64,000 nt of DNA, taken from assembly GCA_016710685.1 (NCBI GenBank), contig JADJVC010000002.1, forward strand, positions 620,001-684,000, read 5' to 3'. Made by a program: the position numbers and the translations under genes. Position 1 is the stretch's first letter; every line of letters starts with the position of its first letter. Below are positions 1 through 11,309 of the stretch, in pieces. A model generated the notes under the pieces. It had not been told where the DNA came from. It did no database searches and saw only the letters and a program-made list of their open reading frames with translations. The DNA comes from Flavobacteriales bacterium. Lineage in GTDB: Bacteria; Bacteroidota; Bacteroidia; Flavobacteriales_F; PHOS-HE28.

Positions 1-1983
1 TACGAGATCCCCGTGCCGAAAGGAAGAGTTGTACGCACTGAAGAAGGACTTGTAGCGGCCTTGGAAAGCGTCGGTTTTCCTTGCGTGATAAAGCCCATTG
101 GCGGCAACCACGGACGCGGCGCCACCATCGGCATTAAGAATTTCAAAGAGGCCAAAGTCGCGTTGGCGATGGCGAAGGAGATCAGCAAGAGCGTAGTTGT
201 TGAAAAGGAGATCAAAGGACTTGATCACCGCTTGCTGGTGATCGACCACAAGTTTGTTAGCGGTGCCAAGCGCACACCGGCATGTGTCGTCGGTGATGGC
301 AAAAGCACCATCGAAGAGTTGGTCGCCGAAGTGAACAAGGACCCGCGCCGGGGCTTCGGGCACGAGAACGTGCTTACACAGATCACCATCGACGCGCATA
401 CATTGGAACTTTTGCAGCGCCGTGACATGACACCGGCCAGCATCCCTGAGAAAGACGATACCGTTTACCTGAAGGCCACGGCCAATCTCAGCACGGGCGG
501 AACGGCTACTGACGTCACCGAACAGGTGCATTCGTACAATGTCTTCATGGCCGAACGCATTTCGCGCATCATCGACCTGGACATCTGCGGAATCGATATT
601 ATGACCGACGATATCACCGTACCGCTCAGCGAAAACGGAGCGGTGCTGGAAGTGAACGCCGCGCCTGGCTTCCGCATGCACCTGGACCCCACAACGGGAC
701 TGGGTCGCAACGTGGCAGAACCGGTAGTTGACATGTTATTCCCCCCGGGCGCACCCAGCCGGATCCCCATTATCGCGGTAACGGGCACGAACGGAAAAAC
801 CACCACCACGCGCCTTATCGCGCACATCATGCGCAGCCACGGCAACAAGGTGGGCATGACGTGCAGCGACGGCGTTTACATCATGAACCGCTTGCTGATG
901 CAGGGCGATTGCACCGGTCCGGTAAGTGCACAGTTCGTGCTCAAGGACCCCTTGGTGGACATGGCCGTGCTGGAAACCGCGCGGGGTGGCATGGTACGCA
1001 GCGGCCTTGGCTTCGAGAGCTGCGACGTGGGCATCTGCACCAACGTGGCCGCCGACCATTTGGGCTTGAAGGACATCAATACCTTGGAGGACCTGGCCAG
1101 CGTGAAGAGCACCGTTCCCCGCAGCGTGCGCCGCGACGGTTACGCCATCCTCAACGCCGATGATGAACTGGTGATGGCCATGCGCAAGCAATGCGACTGC
1201 AAGATCGCGCTGTTCAGCCTGGACGAGAACAACCGCCTGATCCGTCAGCACTGCAAGCTCGGCGGCCTCGCAGCCGTTTACGAGAACGGATTCATCACCA
1301 TCAGCAAGGGTGAATGGAAGCTGCGCATCGAAAAGGCCGTGAACGTTCCCCTCACCCTGGGTGGAAAGGCCGTCTTCAACATCCAGAATATTTTACCGGC
1401 CGTGCTCGCCGCCTATGTACAAGGGGTGAAGATGGAAGAGCTGAAGGAAGCCTTAAGCACCTTCGTGCCCTCGCCAGCACAAACTCCTGGCCGCCTGAAC
1501 CTGTTCCAGTTCAAGAAATTCCAAGTGGTGGTGGATTATGCCCACAACCCGCACGGCTTCGAAGCCTTGGGCCGTTTCCTCAGCAAAGTGCCGGACAGCC
1601 CGAAGGTGGGCGTGATAGCCGGCGTGGGCGATCGCCGCGACGAAGACACCGTTACGTTGGGCCGCCTCAGCGCGCAGATGTTCGATGAGATCATTATCCG
1701 CCAGGACCGCAACTTGCGCGGCAAGAGCGATGATGACATTATCGCATTGATGATGAAAGGCATCCATGAGATCGACCCGAAGAAGAAGGTCACCATCATC
1801 AAGAAAGAGGACGAGGCCATCCGTCACGCCATCAGTACGGCCAAGCCCGGCAGCTTCCTAACCCTTTGTAGCGACGTAGTGCCTGATGCGCTCGCGCTGG
1901 TAATGAAGCTGAAGGAAGAAGAAGACCGTGTGCCCTTCAGCAAGGATGATATCCCGAATTTGAACAGGGAATTGGTAGGGTAG
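1..1983 (+). CDS. cphA: Cyanophycin synthetase, C-terminal part (5' end outside window)
   Basis: The reading frame is open from base 1, so the gene begins upstream; the GTG at 13 is an internal valine codon. CphA polymerises Asp and Arg into the storage polymer cyanophycin using ATP. Visible are the end of an ATP-grasp domain (VIKPIGGNHGRG near the start; EVNAAPGFRMH near residue 220) and a complete Mur-ligase-like half with P-loop GTNGKTTTT near residue 261 and the Mur C-terminal signature DYAHNPHGF near residue 513. Full-length CphA is about 870-900 residues, so roughly 660 are present here. A cyanophycinase gene often precedes cphA and would lie outside the window. Identity is secure from the ATP-grasp plus Mur fusion. 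Confidence 0.93.
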   Translation, partial: YEIPVPKGRVVRTEEGLVAALESVGFPCVIKPIGGNHGRGATIGIKNFKEAKVALAMAKEISKSVVVEKEIKGLDHRLLVIDHKFVSGAKRTPACVVGDGKSTIEELVAEVNKDPRRGFGHENVLTQITIDAHTLELLQRRDMTPASIPEKDDTVYLKATANLSTGGTATDVTEQVHSYNVFMAERISRIIDLDICGIDIMTDDITVPLSENGAVLEVNAAPGFRMHLDPTTGLGRNVAEPVVDMLFPPGAPSRIPIIAVTGTNGKTTTTRLIAHIMRSHGNKVGMTCSDGVYIMNRLLMQGDCTGPVSAQFVLKDPLVDMAVLETARGGMVRSGLGFESCDVGICTNVAADHLGLKDINTLEDLASVKSTVPRSVRRDGYAILNADDELVMAMRKQCDCKIALFSLDENNRLIRQHCKLGGLAAVYENGFITISKGEWKLRIEKAVNVPLTLGGKAVFNIQNILPAVLAAYVQGVKMEELKEALSTFVPSPAQTPGRLNLFQFKKFQVVVDYAHNPHGFEALGRFLSKVPDSPKVGVIAGVGDRRDEDTVTLGRLSAQMFDEIIIRQDRNLRGKSDDDIIALMMKGIHEIDPKKKVTIIKKEDEAIRHAISTAKPGSFLTLCSDVVPDALALVMKLKEEEDRVPFSKDDIPNLNRELVG

Positions 1984-2087
1984 CGTTTGAGTTTTTCGAT
2001 AAGGTTTTGGGAACCCTGCGAATAAACTTGCCGTGCTGTTGGTCCTTGCGGCTATGGGCAATGATGCGTTGTTTGAACTGCGCCTTC

Positions 2088-2861
2088 TTATTCAAACAGG
2101 AACACCTTTTCGGTAGTTCCGTCGCTGTATTGGTGGATCAACAAGGTGTTCGGCTTGGTTTCTGAGGTTCTGCCCAAGACATCAAATGTCCTTATAACAC
2201 GTTTTTTAGGTAAACCAAGTTCTTCGATCCCAACCGCGTACTGATTGCACGCGAATGAGCCGATGGAAATGTCATAATCCCCCATAGCCGTGGAATAAAG
2301 CCTTGTTTTGATCCAGCCATAAAGCGTATCACTCCCTGAAAAAATCCTGACGCCTACATACCTGTAATCCAACTGAAAATCTCCACCTGAACAGCCATAG
2401 CCACAATTATTTGGAACTGCGGCTTCCCATTTATTAAAGGACAGATAGGCAGCTGAGTCTATCCAATTTGACGCTCCGTCGATAAGGTCCGGTTGGTCAA
2501 ACGCATGCGCCAGTGCTTCGAAAGAAACAAGATCCGGGGGTGGGCAATTCGCAAAACAAGTATCAATGGCGCCCAATGCGATCTCGCTATTGTTGATCGG
2601 AATTATCTCCGCATGCCTCTTGTCGAACCAATTGCCCCCATTATGGTTGAATACATCTATGATGACATCAACTATGCCGTCATTGTTCATGTCGATTAAA
2701 ATGGAATCACTGGAAATGTTAACAGGGTCTGGAGCGGAGAGAACTAGCTCTGGAGCATAGTTGTGGTAAAAGTCATTGCCATCAAACTCCCCGGCAACTA
2801 TACTTTGAGCTTGGGCTTGGGTCAGTACAAGTAAGAATATGAGGTTGAACAGGCTCTTCAT
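2088..2861 (-). CDS. Secreted protein with short T9SS type A sorting tail
   Basis: A 257-residue protein of unknown core function. It begins with a Sec signal peptide (MKSLFNLIFLLVLTQAQAQS). The C-terminus has the Bacteroidota type A sorting pattern, FDVLGR, then a KPNTLL stretch, then YSDGTTEKVF, which directs export through the type IX system. The middle is rich in Asp, Asn and aromatics (for example DMNNDGIVDV, resembling FG-GAP or dockerin-type calcium loops), so it may fold as a beta-rich extracellular domain. It is a single gene, convergent with cphA. A weak -7-like box (CAAAGTGA, complement TCACTTTG) lies at 2872-2879. No enzymatic motif was recognised. Confidence 0.75.
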   Translation of the reverse strand: MKSLFNLIFLLVLTQAQAQSIVAGEFDGNDFYHNYAPELVLSAPDPVNISSDSILIDMNNDGIVDVIIDVFNHNGGNWFDKRHAEIIPINNSEIALGAIDTCFANCPPPDLVSFEALAHAFDQPDLIDGASNWIDSAAYLSFNKWEAAVPNNCGYGCSGGDFQLDYRYVGVRIFSGSDTLYGWIKTRLYSTAMGDYDISIGSFACNQYAVGIEELGLPKKRVIRTFDVLGRTSETKPNTLLIHQYSDGTTEKVFLFE

Positions 2862-3186
2862 TTTTTATAGCCAAAGTGAAGCTCAGGATTCGGATCGGGC
2901 AGTTAAAGATAAGCGATCCACAAGAACACAACGCCGTTTTCACCTTCGCACTTCCTATCCGAAGTTTCAGCCAGACCCAATAGATACAGTAATGTCGTGG
3001 CCTAGGGCAGGTATGCCCCGGTCAGCACTGCGGTGAAGCCGGAACCAAGGCCATCGTGGCGCATGGAATTGGCGGTGAACCCTCAATACCCGGCCAGGTG
3101 TTCGGTCTACCAATAAACCGGTAGAAATACCGGTTTTCGTCCATTTTTACACCGATCCGGTAATGTCGTGCCTACTTTGCATTGCC
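2862..3186. other. Intergenic region with a strong hairpin
   Basis: This gap separates the divergent T9SS cargo gene and the hybrid kinase gene. It holds a perfect 9-bp hairpin at 3115-3136 and a short direct repeat (TAATGTCGTG at 2989-2998 and again at 3161-3170). I see no credible coding frame; the 65-codon frame at 2839-3036 has no homology that I recognise. Confidence 0.5.
3115..3136. terminator. Hairpin with GAAA tetraloop upstream of hybrid kinase
   Basis: AAACCGGTA (3115-3123), loop GAAA, TACCGGTTT (3128-3136): perfect 9-bp stem with a GNRA-type loop, followed by TTCGTCCATTTTT on the plus strand. It could be a terminator of an upstream transcript or an RNA element in the leader of the downstream kinase gene. 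No gene ends just upstream on the plus strand. Confidence 0.5.
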
Positions 3187-5696
<2,510 letters not shown>

Positions 5697-5700
<4 letters not shown>

Positions 5701-6734
5701 AGCCCGCCACGATCATACTGGGAAATGAGAAGCAGACCTTGCTTTTAGTGGATGACAGCCCGGAGAGTTTGACCATGATGGTGGGTCTGCTGGGCGGGGA
5801 CTACAAGGTGAAGGTGGCTAAATCAGGGGAGGCTGCGCTGGAGTTGGCCATCAAGGACCCCATACCGGACTTGATCATGCTGGACGTAGTGATGCCGGGG
5901 ATGGACGGCCATCAGGTTTGCATGGCCCTGAAATCCAATAGCCAAACGCGCTCGATCCCCGTCATTTTTCTCACTTCTTTGGCCGGTACCGGGAACGAGG
6001 CCATCGGATTCGAACTGGGGGCATCGGATTACATCTCCAAGCCGTTCGACCCGGTGATCTTCATGGCGCGTGTGCGCACCCAGCTTGAATTGGTCTCGGA
6101 ACGGAAGAAGACAGGACGTTTGCTGGCGAATTTCTTACCTCGACGAGTCGTACAGGAGCTTATTTCCACAGGTACCTCCAGGCCGGAAAAGATCGAAGAG
6201 CTGAGCATGGTTTTTTGCGACCTGGTGGATTTTACCGGCATCGCCGGTCAATTGGAAAAAGGGGTGTTGCTGGATGAGCTTTCGGACATTTTCAGCGCTT
6301 TTGACATCATCATGGAAGCCCATGTGGGCCAGCGGCTGAAGACCATCGGTGACGCGTACATCGGGCTGGTGGGATTGAACCGGCCCGTGCCCGACCATGC
6401 TGACAGGGCAGTGTCCGCGGCCTTGGACATGATCGATCACATGAAGGCCCGATCCAACGGGTCCGGCCCGAATTGGGCGGTCCGGATCGGGGTCCACTCC
6501 GGGTCCGTGATCGCTGGACTGGTCGGCACGCGGCGCTACCAGTACGATATCTTCGGGGATGATGTGAACATCGCCTCCCGCATTGAAGGAACATCGGAAC
6601 CTATGCGCGTGACCATTTCCGCCAACACCAGGGAGCGGCTGAAAGGGGATGGCCTACAGATCGAGCCTCGAGGCCGGATCGATCTAAAGGGCAAAGGCGA
6701 GCGTGAATTGTTCTTCGTTGCCCGTGGTCGGTAG
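5697..6734 (+). CDS. Response regulator with class III adenylate cyclase output
   Basis: A 345-residue protein: receiver domain (about 15-130; LLVDDSPES, phospho-site MLDVVMPGMDG, LTSLAG, KPF) followed by a class III nucleotidyl cyclase domain (about 160-340). Both metal-binding aspartates are present (FCDLVDFTG and IGDAY). The base-selecting pair looks adenylate-type: Lys in RLKTIGD and Asp in YDIFGDD. The transition-state Asn and Arg are in VNIASR. All catalytic residues are therefore present and cAMP is the predicted product. It overlaps the hybrid kinase gene by 4 nt, which argues for a dedicated kinase-to-cyclase relay. There is no membrane segment, so it should be cytoplasmic. Confidence 0.9.
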
Positions 6735-6749
6735 CCCTACGGGAACTCC

Positions 6750-6989
6750 TCACTTCCGCAGCTTCCTCACTAGTACAATTAGCAAAACCGCGCCTACCGT
6801 GGCACAGATCACCTGGCCAACGAGGTTGGTGGCTGCAATGCCGAGCAAACCGAATACCAGGCCGCCCACCAGACCACAACTATTCCGAGCAGGATGTTGA
6901 CGAGCACGCCGTACCCCTCGCCCTTCATAATCGTGCCGGCCAACCAACCTGCTACGCCGCCAATGATGAGGCTCCATACAATTCCCATG
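6750..6989 (-). pseudogene. GlsB/YeaQ-type small membrane protein, broken by one-base deletion
   Basis: Transglycosylase-associated (GlsB/YeaQ/YmgE) family, a small stress-associated inner-membrane protein of about 80 residues. The true start is the ATG at 6987-6989 (MGIVWSLIIGGVAGWLAG, then IMKGEGYGVLVNILLG). The frame then fails near 6877 and the C-terminal half (GGLVFGLLGIAATNLVGQ, then VGAVLLIVLVRKLRK) continues in another frame to the stop at 6750. Restoring one C on the plus strand in ACCAC/AAC (6873-6880) regenerates the family sequence GIVGGLVGGLVFG. This is either a recent null allele or a base-calling error in a short C run. Confidence 0.7.
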
Positions 6990-7025
6990 GTCCAAGGTTT
7001 TTGTTCAGCACATAATTACAAAAAG

Positions 7026-7053
7026 AAAAGTCCCGCCGGACGGCAGGACTTTT
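7026..7053 (-). terminator. Rho-independent terminator of rplS
   Basis: Inverted repeat AAAAGTCC (7026-7033) and GGACTTTT (7046-7053) with an inner GCC/GGC pairing. On the minus strand it is followed by CTTTTCTTTTTG. It lies 19 nt beyond the rplS stop. Confidence 0.85.
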
Positions 7054-7072
7054 CCAAACGGAGGTAATCCGC

Positions 7073-7510
7073 TTACTTCGCCTCTACGGCGTCGGCAGAC
7101 TTTTTGGCTTTGGCGGTTGCCTTTTCGGCTTTTGCCTTGGCGTTGGTGGCTTGTGTTTCCACGCTCATGCGGCGCTCCTTGATGCGGGCGCTCTTGCCGC
7201 GGCGTTCGCGGATGTAGAAGTTGCGGGCGCGGTTCACGTCGCCGTGCTTGTTCACTTCGATCTTGTCCAAAAAGGGTGAGGCGATCGGGAAGATACGCTC
7301 CACGCCTACGGATCCGCTCATTTTGCGTACGGTGAAGGTGGCCGTGCTTCCGCTGCCCTTGCGTTGGATAACAACGCCTTGGTATTGCTGGATACGCTCC
7401 TTGCTGCCTTCGCTGATGCGGTAGTGCACGGTAACGGTGTCACCGGCTTTGAAGTTGGGCTGTTGCTTCACAGGTGCCCATTCTTTCTCGAGTTGCTTGA
7501 TCTTGTCCAT
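7073..7510 (-). CDS. rplS: 50S ribosomal protein L19 with basic C-terminal tail
   Basis: L19 lies at the 30S-50S interface. The core is typical (MDKIKQLEKEWAPVKQ; FKAGDTVTVHYRI; EGSKERIQQYQGVVIQRKG; FPIASPFLDKIEV; ARNFYIRERRGKSARIKE). Usual bacterial length is about 115 residues; this one has 145 because of an Ala/Lys-rich tail (about residues 118-145) that looks unstructured and basic. The gene is directly downstream of trmD, as in many bacteria. A perfect -7 box (TAACTTTG, minus strand, 7578-7585) overlapping the trmD stop suggests it has its own promoter. Confidence 0.97.
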   Translation of the reverse strand: MDKIKQLEKEWAPVKQQPNFKAGDTVTVHYRISEGSKERIQQYQGVVIQRKGSGSTATFTVRKMSGSVGVERIFPIASPFLDKIEVNKHGDVNRARNFYIRERRGKSARIKERRMSVETQATNAKAKAEKATAKAKKSADAVEAK

Positions 7511-7577
7511 GGCGGAAGGCTTTTTACGGGGTCAGGTCCCGCGTTCGGGGGCGCAATATTAAGGAATAATCCGGGTG

Positions 7578-7585
7578 CAAAGTTA
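7578..7585 (-). promoter_or_regulatory. -7 promoter element of rplS
   Basis: CAAAGTTA on the plus strand reads TAACTTTG on the minus strand, a perfect match to the Bacteroidota TAnnTTTG -7 element. It overlaps the trmD stop codon and predicts a leader of about 65 nt for rplS. Confidence 0.65.
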
Positions 7586-8278
7586 GTCGTTGGCGTTCTC
7601 CCTGAGTCCCGGCAGGTCCGGTCGGCGTTCCCGGGTGCGCTGCACGGCCTGCTGGTGCCGCCATTCTTGGATCTTGGCTTCGTGGCCGCTCATCAGCACT
7701 TTGGGCACGGCCCATTCGCCGTAAACCTCCGGGCGGGTGTAGGTGGGCGGAGCCACCAAGCCGTCCTGGAAGCTGTCCGAAAGAGCAGAGGTTACATCAC
7801 CGAGCACGCCGGGCAACAGGCGGATAATGGCGTCGCTGAGCACCGCCGCAGGCAGTTCACCGCCGCTGAGCACGTAATTGCCGATGCTCACCTCCCGCGT
7901 TATGAGGTGTTCGCGCACGCGCTCGTCCACGCCCTTGTAGTGGCCGCAGAGGATAATGATGTTGCCCAAAGTGCTCAGTCGGTTGGCCAGCGGCTGGTCC
8001 AGCAGTTCGCCGTCGGGGCTCATGTAGATCACTTCGTCGTACGCGCGTTCCGCCTGCAAAGCGGAAATGGCCTTGTGGATCGGGCCCAAGGTCATCACCA
8101 TGCCGGCCCCGCCGCCGAACGGGTAGTCGTCCACGCGCTTGTGCTTGTCGAGGGAAAAAGCCCTTAGGTCGTGAATATGGACTTCGGCGGATCCTTTTTC
8201 CTGCGCCCTGCGTAGAATACTGTCATTGAAATAACTGTCCAGCAGGCTCGGCAAAGCCGTGAGGATGTCGATGCGCAT
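7583..8278 (-). CDS. trmD: tRNA (guanine-N1-)-methyltransferase TrmD
   Basis: A 231-residue SPOUT-class enzyme that methylates G37 at N1 in tRNAs reading codons beginning with C or G, preventing +1 frameshifting. Family signatures are the N-terminal MRIDILTALP, the knot segments DYPFGGGAGMVM (about residue 52) and YVLSGGELPA (about residue 134), and the C-terminal DNA-binding-like tail (MSGHEAKIQEWRHQQ). Length is normal. The start is fixed by a -7 box TACTTTTG ending 4 nt before the ATG (8283-8290), implying a leaderless transcript. It is followed by rplS on the same strand. Confidence 0.97.
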   Translation of the reverse strand: MRIDILTALPSLLDSYFNDSILRRAQEKGSAEVHIHDLRAFSLDKHKRVDDYPFGGGAGMVMTLGPIHKAISALQAERAYDEVIYMSPDGELLDQPLANRLSTLGNIIILCGHYKGVDERVREHLITREVSIGNYVLSGGELPAAVLSDAIIRLLPGVLGDVTSALSDSFQDGLVAPPTYTRPEVYGEWAVPKVLMSGHEAKIQEWRHQQAVQRTRERRPDLPGLRENAND

Positions 8279-8282
8279 GCCG

Positions 8283-8290
8283 CAAAAGTA
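8283..8290 (-). promoter_or_regulatory. -7 promoter element of trmD, 4 nt from ATG
   Basis: CAAAAGTA (plus strand) is TACTTTTG on the minus strand, a perfect TAnnTTTG match with only 4 nt between it and the trmD ATG, so transcription should start at or next to the start codon. Confidence 0.7.
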
Positions 8291-8331
8291 CCGTCAGAAG
8301 CGGAAACGAGCGGTTTACCCATGCGCGTTGC

Positions 8332-8339
8332 TAACTTCG
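8332..8339 (+). promoter_or_regulatory. -7 promoter element of the 8379 gene
   Basis: TAACTTCG, one base from TAnnTTTG, 39 nt before the ATG at 8379. Confidence 0.45.
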
Positions 8340-8378
8340 GCACCGATCTTGCCTACTGCACCCAAGATCTCCTTCAGC

Positions 8379-9128
8379 ATGAAAAAGAGCACGATTATCA
8401 ACCTGCTTTCCGCAGCCACGTTCTTGGCCATGGCTTTTCCGGCCAGAGCACAGGAAAAACAGTACGACGACCTGCTGGTGAAGTACGTGGACGAGAAGTA
8501 CGAGGAATGCATAACCAAGGCGGAGCGTTACACCGAGGCCGACAACACCAAGAAGGACCCGCTGCCTTACCTGTACATGAGCATGTGCCTGTTCGAGATG
8601 AGCAAGATCCCGAAGTATCAGGAAATGGAGGATTACAAAAAGGCCGACCGCGATGCCCTGAAGTACGCCGAGAAATATCGGAAGAAGGACAAGGAGAAGG
8701 AATTCTTCGGGAACTACGAGGACTTTTGGGCGGAGCTGAACACCATGGCCCAGGAGAGCGGGCTGAACGAGTATGAAAGCGGTGTAAAAGGCATGAGCAA
8801 GGCACGCAGGTTCTTCGATTCGATGACGGGCTATTACCCTGAGAATCCCGGCCCTTGGATGATGCTGGCGTTGTGCCAATACAACACCAATTTGCAGAAA
8901 GACGGTGATGAAAGCATGAAGCAATACCAAGCGGCTCTTGATGCTGCGGGCGGCCTTTCATCCTTGCCCGAAGACCAGAAGAAATTGATGAAGAGCGCAC
9001 TGATCCACGATGCCGAATACCTCAATGGCAAAGGCGACAAGAGCGGTGCGAAAGCTGCGCTGGAATTAGGTAAGGATGTTTTCATGGACGATCCCGAATT
9101 CAAGGGCGCGTACGAGAGCTTCCATTGA
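8379..9128 (+). CDS. Secreted TPR-like protein of unknown function
   Basis: The start at 8379 is chosen because it gives a clean Sec signal peptide (MKKSTIINLLSAATFLAMAF, cleavage after ARAQ) and lies below a -7 box at 8332-8339; the frame is open further upstream but without such features. The mature protein (about 225 residues) is helical, charged and tetratricopeptide-like (VDEKYEECITKAERY; PLPYLYMSMCLFEMSKI; PGPWMMLALCQYNTN; KSGAKAALELGKDVF). It is periplasmic or exported by prediction. It lies 48 nt upstream of the WG-repeat gene on the same strand, so the two probably form an operon. No catalytic motif is visible. Confidence 0.8.
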   Translation: MKKSTIINLLSAATFLAMAFPARAQEKQYDDLLVKYVDEKYEECITKAERYTEADNTKKDPLPYLYMSMCLFEMSKIPKYQEMEDYKKADRDALKYAEKYRKKDKEKEFFGNYEDFWAELNTMAQESGLNEYESGVKGMSKARRFFDSMTGYYPENPGPWMMLALCQYNTNLQKDGDESMKQYQAALDAAGGLSSLPEDQKKLMKSALIHDAEYLNGKGDKSGAKAALELGKDVFMDDPEFKGAYESFH

Positions 9129-9176
9129 GCACAGGAGCCTGCGGCCGCGAGGCGCGGGCAGGACGGAGGAACGGGC

Positions 9177-11309
9177 ATGACGTGGAAAAGAAGCGGTCTG
9201 GTCACGGCCATTACAGCATTGTTACTGGTGCAACCGGCTAATGCGGGCAAGGTTGAGCGGGGCTTTGAAGCCTTGGGCATCCACGATTATTTCAAGGCAC
9301 GGGAACTGTTCCTGTCCAGTACAAAAAAGCAACCGGCCGCCGCGTGGTACGGGCTTAGCGTGATCACCGGCAGGCAAGACAATCCGTTCTATCAGCTCGA
9401 TTCCAGTTGGGCGGCCATCCAGCGTTCGCGCTTTGCCTATTCGGCTTTGCCGGAAAAGGGGAAAGGCAAACTTGCCAAATTGGGCGTGGACAGCATCACC
9501 ATTTCCGCACAGGAAGCACACGTGCATGTCCTGGCTTGGCAATTGGCGGAAGAGGCCGACGATGTCGCGGCCTACACGCGGTTCGGGAATTTATACCCGG
9601 GGAGCGTGCAATGGCCCGAAGCCATACAGCGGCGGGACAAGCTGGCGTTCCAGGTAGCCCGCGCGGCCAATACGGCAGCGGCTTATCGCGATTTCATTGC
9701 CACTCATCCGCAAGCGGAAGAGTTGTTTGAAGCGCGCTCGCGAATGGAGGAAGCGGTGTTCCGTGAAGGCACGCCCCATGGCACGTTGGAGGAATACGAA
9801 GCCTTCATTATAGCGCATCCGGAAAGCCCTTATGTACACGAAGCGGAAGACCGGCAGTTGGAGGTGATGACGCCGCACGATACACCTGCGGAATATGCAG
9901 CATTTATTCAGCGCTACCCGGCGAGCCCCAACGTGCCGCAAGCGTGGCGCAGGATCTATGGCATCTACACCAAAGAGCTCACCGTGGCCAATGTTACGCG
10001 GTTCCTGAAAGACTGGCCGACCTACCCCTACCTCACCGAGGTGATGGACGACCTGAAGGTGGCGAGCCTAACGCTGCTGCCCTTCCGGCACGAAGGCAAA
10101 TGGGGCTTTGTGGACGACAGCGGCACGCCGCGGATCGAAGCGAAATACGATTTTGCCGAACCCTTCCAACACGGCCAGGCCGAGGTGGGGCTGAACGGGT
10201 TGGTAGGCACGGTGAACAAGCTGGGCAATCCCGTGGTGCCCATCCAATACGCAAACGTGCTGGACTTTCACGAGGGCATTGCCATGGTAGAGGCCAACGC
10301 ACATGAAGGTGCGGTGGACAGGAACGGCAACGTGGTTGTTCCCTTGGAATTTGAAGAAGTTGGCGAATTTGATGACGGTTTGGCCCTTGCGTCCAAGGGC
10401 GGTATTTACGGTTACATAAACGAAAAGGGCGCGACGGTGATCCCGTTCACCTACGAAAAAGCGATGCGTTTCAACAAGGGCCTGGCCGTTGTGGCGAAGG
10501 ACGAATTGAGCGGCGTGGTTGACGTGAAAGGATCTGTGGTGGTCCCGTTCAAATACGATTGGGTCGAAGGCTTCGGCAACGGCCTGCTGTCCCGCGTACG
10601 GAAGGACGGAATGATGGGCGTGATCGATCGTTTCGGCGAGGTGGTCTTGGCTGTGGAGCACGACCATGTCGGCGGGTACAACAGCGGTTTGGCGTTGGTG
10701 GTGGACAAAGGCAAATGCGGCTATGTGGACGGCACGGGAGCGTTCAAAATTCCGCAGCGATACGAGGCCAATGCGCTCACGGTAAACAACGGCGACTTCC
10801 ACAACGGGCTGGCACGCGTGCTTTCCGCAGGGAAAATGGGCATGATCGACACGGCGGGAACACGCGTGGTCCTTGCTGCCTACAACGACATCGGCCTAAT
10901 GGCGAACAACGCGGCCCCCGTGCGGAAGAAAAACAAATGGGGCTTCGTAAACAGCGAAGGAAAGGTGCTGCTGGAGCCGAAGTACGACCAAGCGTGGGAG
11001 ATGCACGAAGGCTTCGCACGGGTGCAACAGGATTCGCTGTTCGGGCTGGTGGACAGCACTGGCGCGGAAACGGTGAAGCCACAATACAAGCAGTTAAGTG
11101 ACGTGCAGCAAGGCATCGCCATCGCCGCAAACGCACAAGGCACGGGCGCCATCAGCACGGACGGCCACATCCTTGTTCCGTTGCTTTACGACGAGGTGAA
11201 GGTGCAAGAATCCGGTTTGTTGCTCGTCACGTTGGGCGGGCATTTAGCGTACGTGCGGAGTAAAGACGGCAGTTTTATTTGGAAGGAGGAAGGGTTTGGC
11301 GCCCCTTAG
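9177..11309 (+). CDS. Secreted WG-repeat protein
   Basis: A 710-residue protein with a signal peptide (MTWKRSGLVTAITALLLV, then QPANAG). The N-terminal third (about 25-300) is helical and TPR-like with recurrent motifs such as YRDFIATHP, YEAFIIAHP and YAAFIQRYP. From about residue 305 there are roughly 11-12 WG repeats: KWGFVDDSG, LVGTVNKLG, IYGYINEKG, MMGVIDRFG, KCGYVDGTG, KMGMIDTAG, KWGFVNSEG, LFGLVDSTG and others, each followed by an I/V-x-P-x-x-Y segment. WG repeats form beta-propeller-like solenoids and probably mediate binding; the ligand is unknown. The gene converges with, and overlaps by 4 nt, the giant T9SS gene on the other strand. Confidence 0.9.
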   Translation: MTWKRSGLVTAITALLLVQPANAGKVERGFEALGIHDYFKARELFLSSTKKQPAAAWYGLSVITGRQDNPFYQLDSSWAAIQRSRFAYSALPEKGKGKLAKLGVDSITISAQEAHVHVLAWQLAEEADDVAAYTRFGNLYPGSVQWPEAIQRRDKLAFQVARAANTAAAYRDFIATHPQAEELFEARSRMEEAVFREGTPHGTLEEYEAFIIAHPESPYVHEAEDRQLEVMTPHDTPAEYAAFIQRYPASPNVPQAWRRIYGIYTKELTVANVTRFLKDWPTYPYLTEVMDDLKVASLTLLPFRHEGKWGFVDDSGTPRIEAKYDFAEPFQHGQAEVGLNGLVGTVNKLGNPVVPIQYANVLDFHEGIAMVEANAHEGAVDRNGNVVVPLEFEEVGEFDDGLALASKGGIYGYINEKGATVIPFTYEKAMRFNKGLAVVAKDELSGVVDVKGSVVVPFKYDWVEGFGNGLLSRVRKDGMMGVIDRFGEVVLAVEHDHVGGYNSGLALVVDKGKCGYVDGTGAFKIPQRYEANALTVNNGDFHNGLARVLSAGKMGMIDTAGTRVVLAAYNDIGLMANNAAPVRKKNKWGFVNSEGKVLLEPKYDQAWEMHEGFARVQQDSLFGLVDSTGAETVKPQYKQLSDVQQGIAIAANAQGTGAISTDGHILVPLLYDEVKVQESGLLLVTLGGHLAYVRSKDGSFIWKEEGFGAP

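Noticed and set aside
735..1251. 171-codon minus-strand frame inside cphA
   Set aside because: It is a shadow of the cyanophycin synthetase coding sequence.
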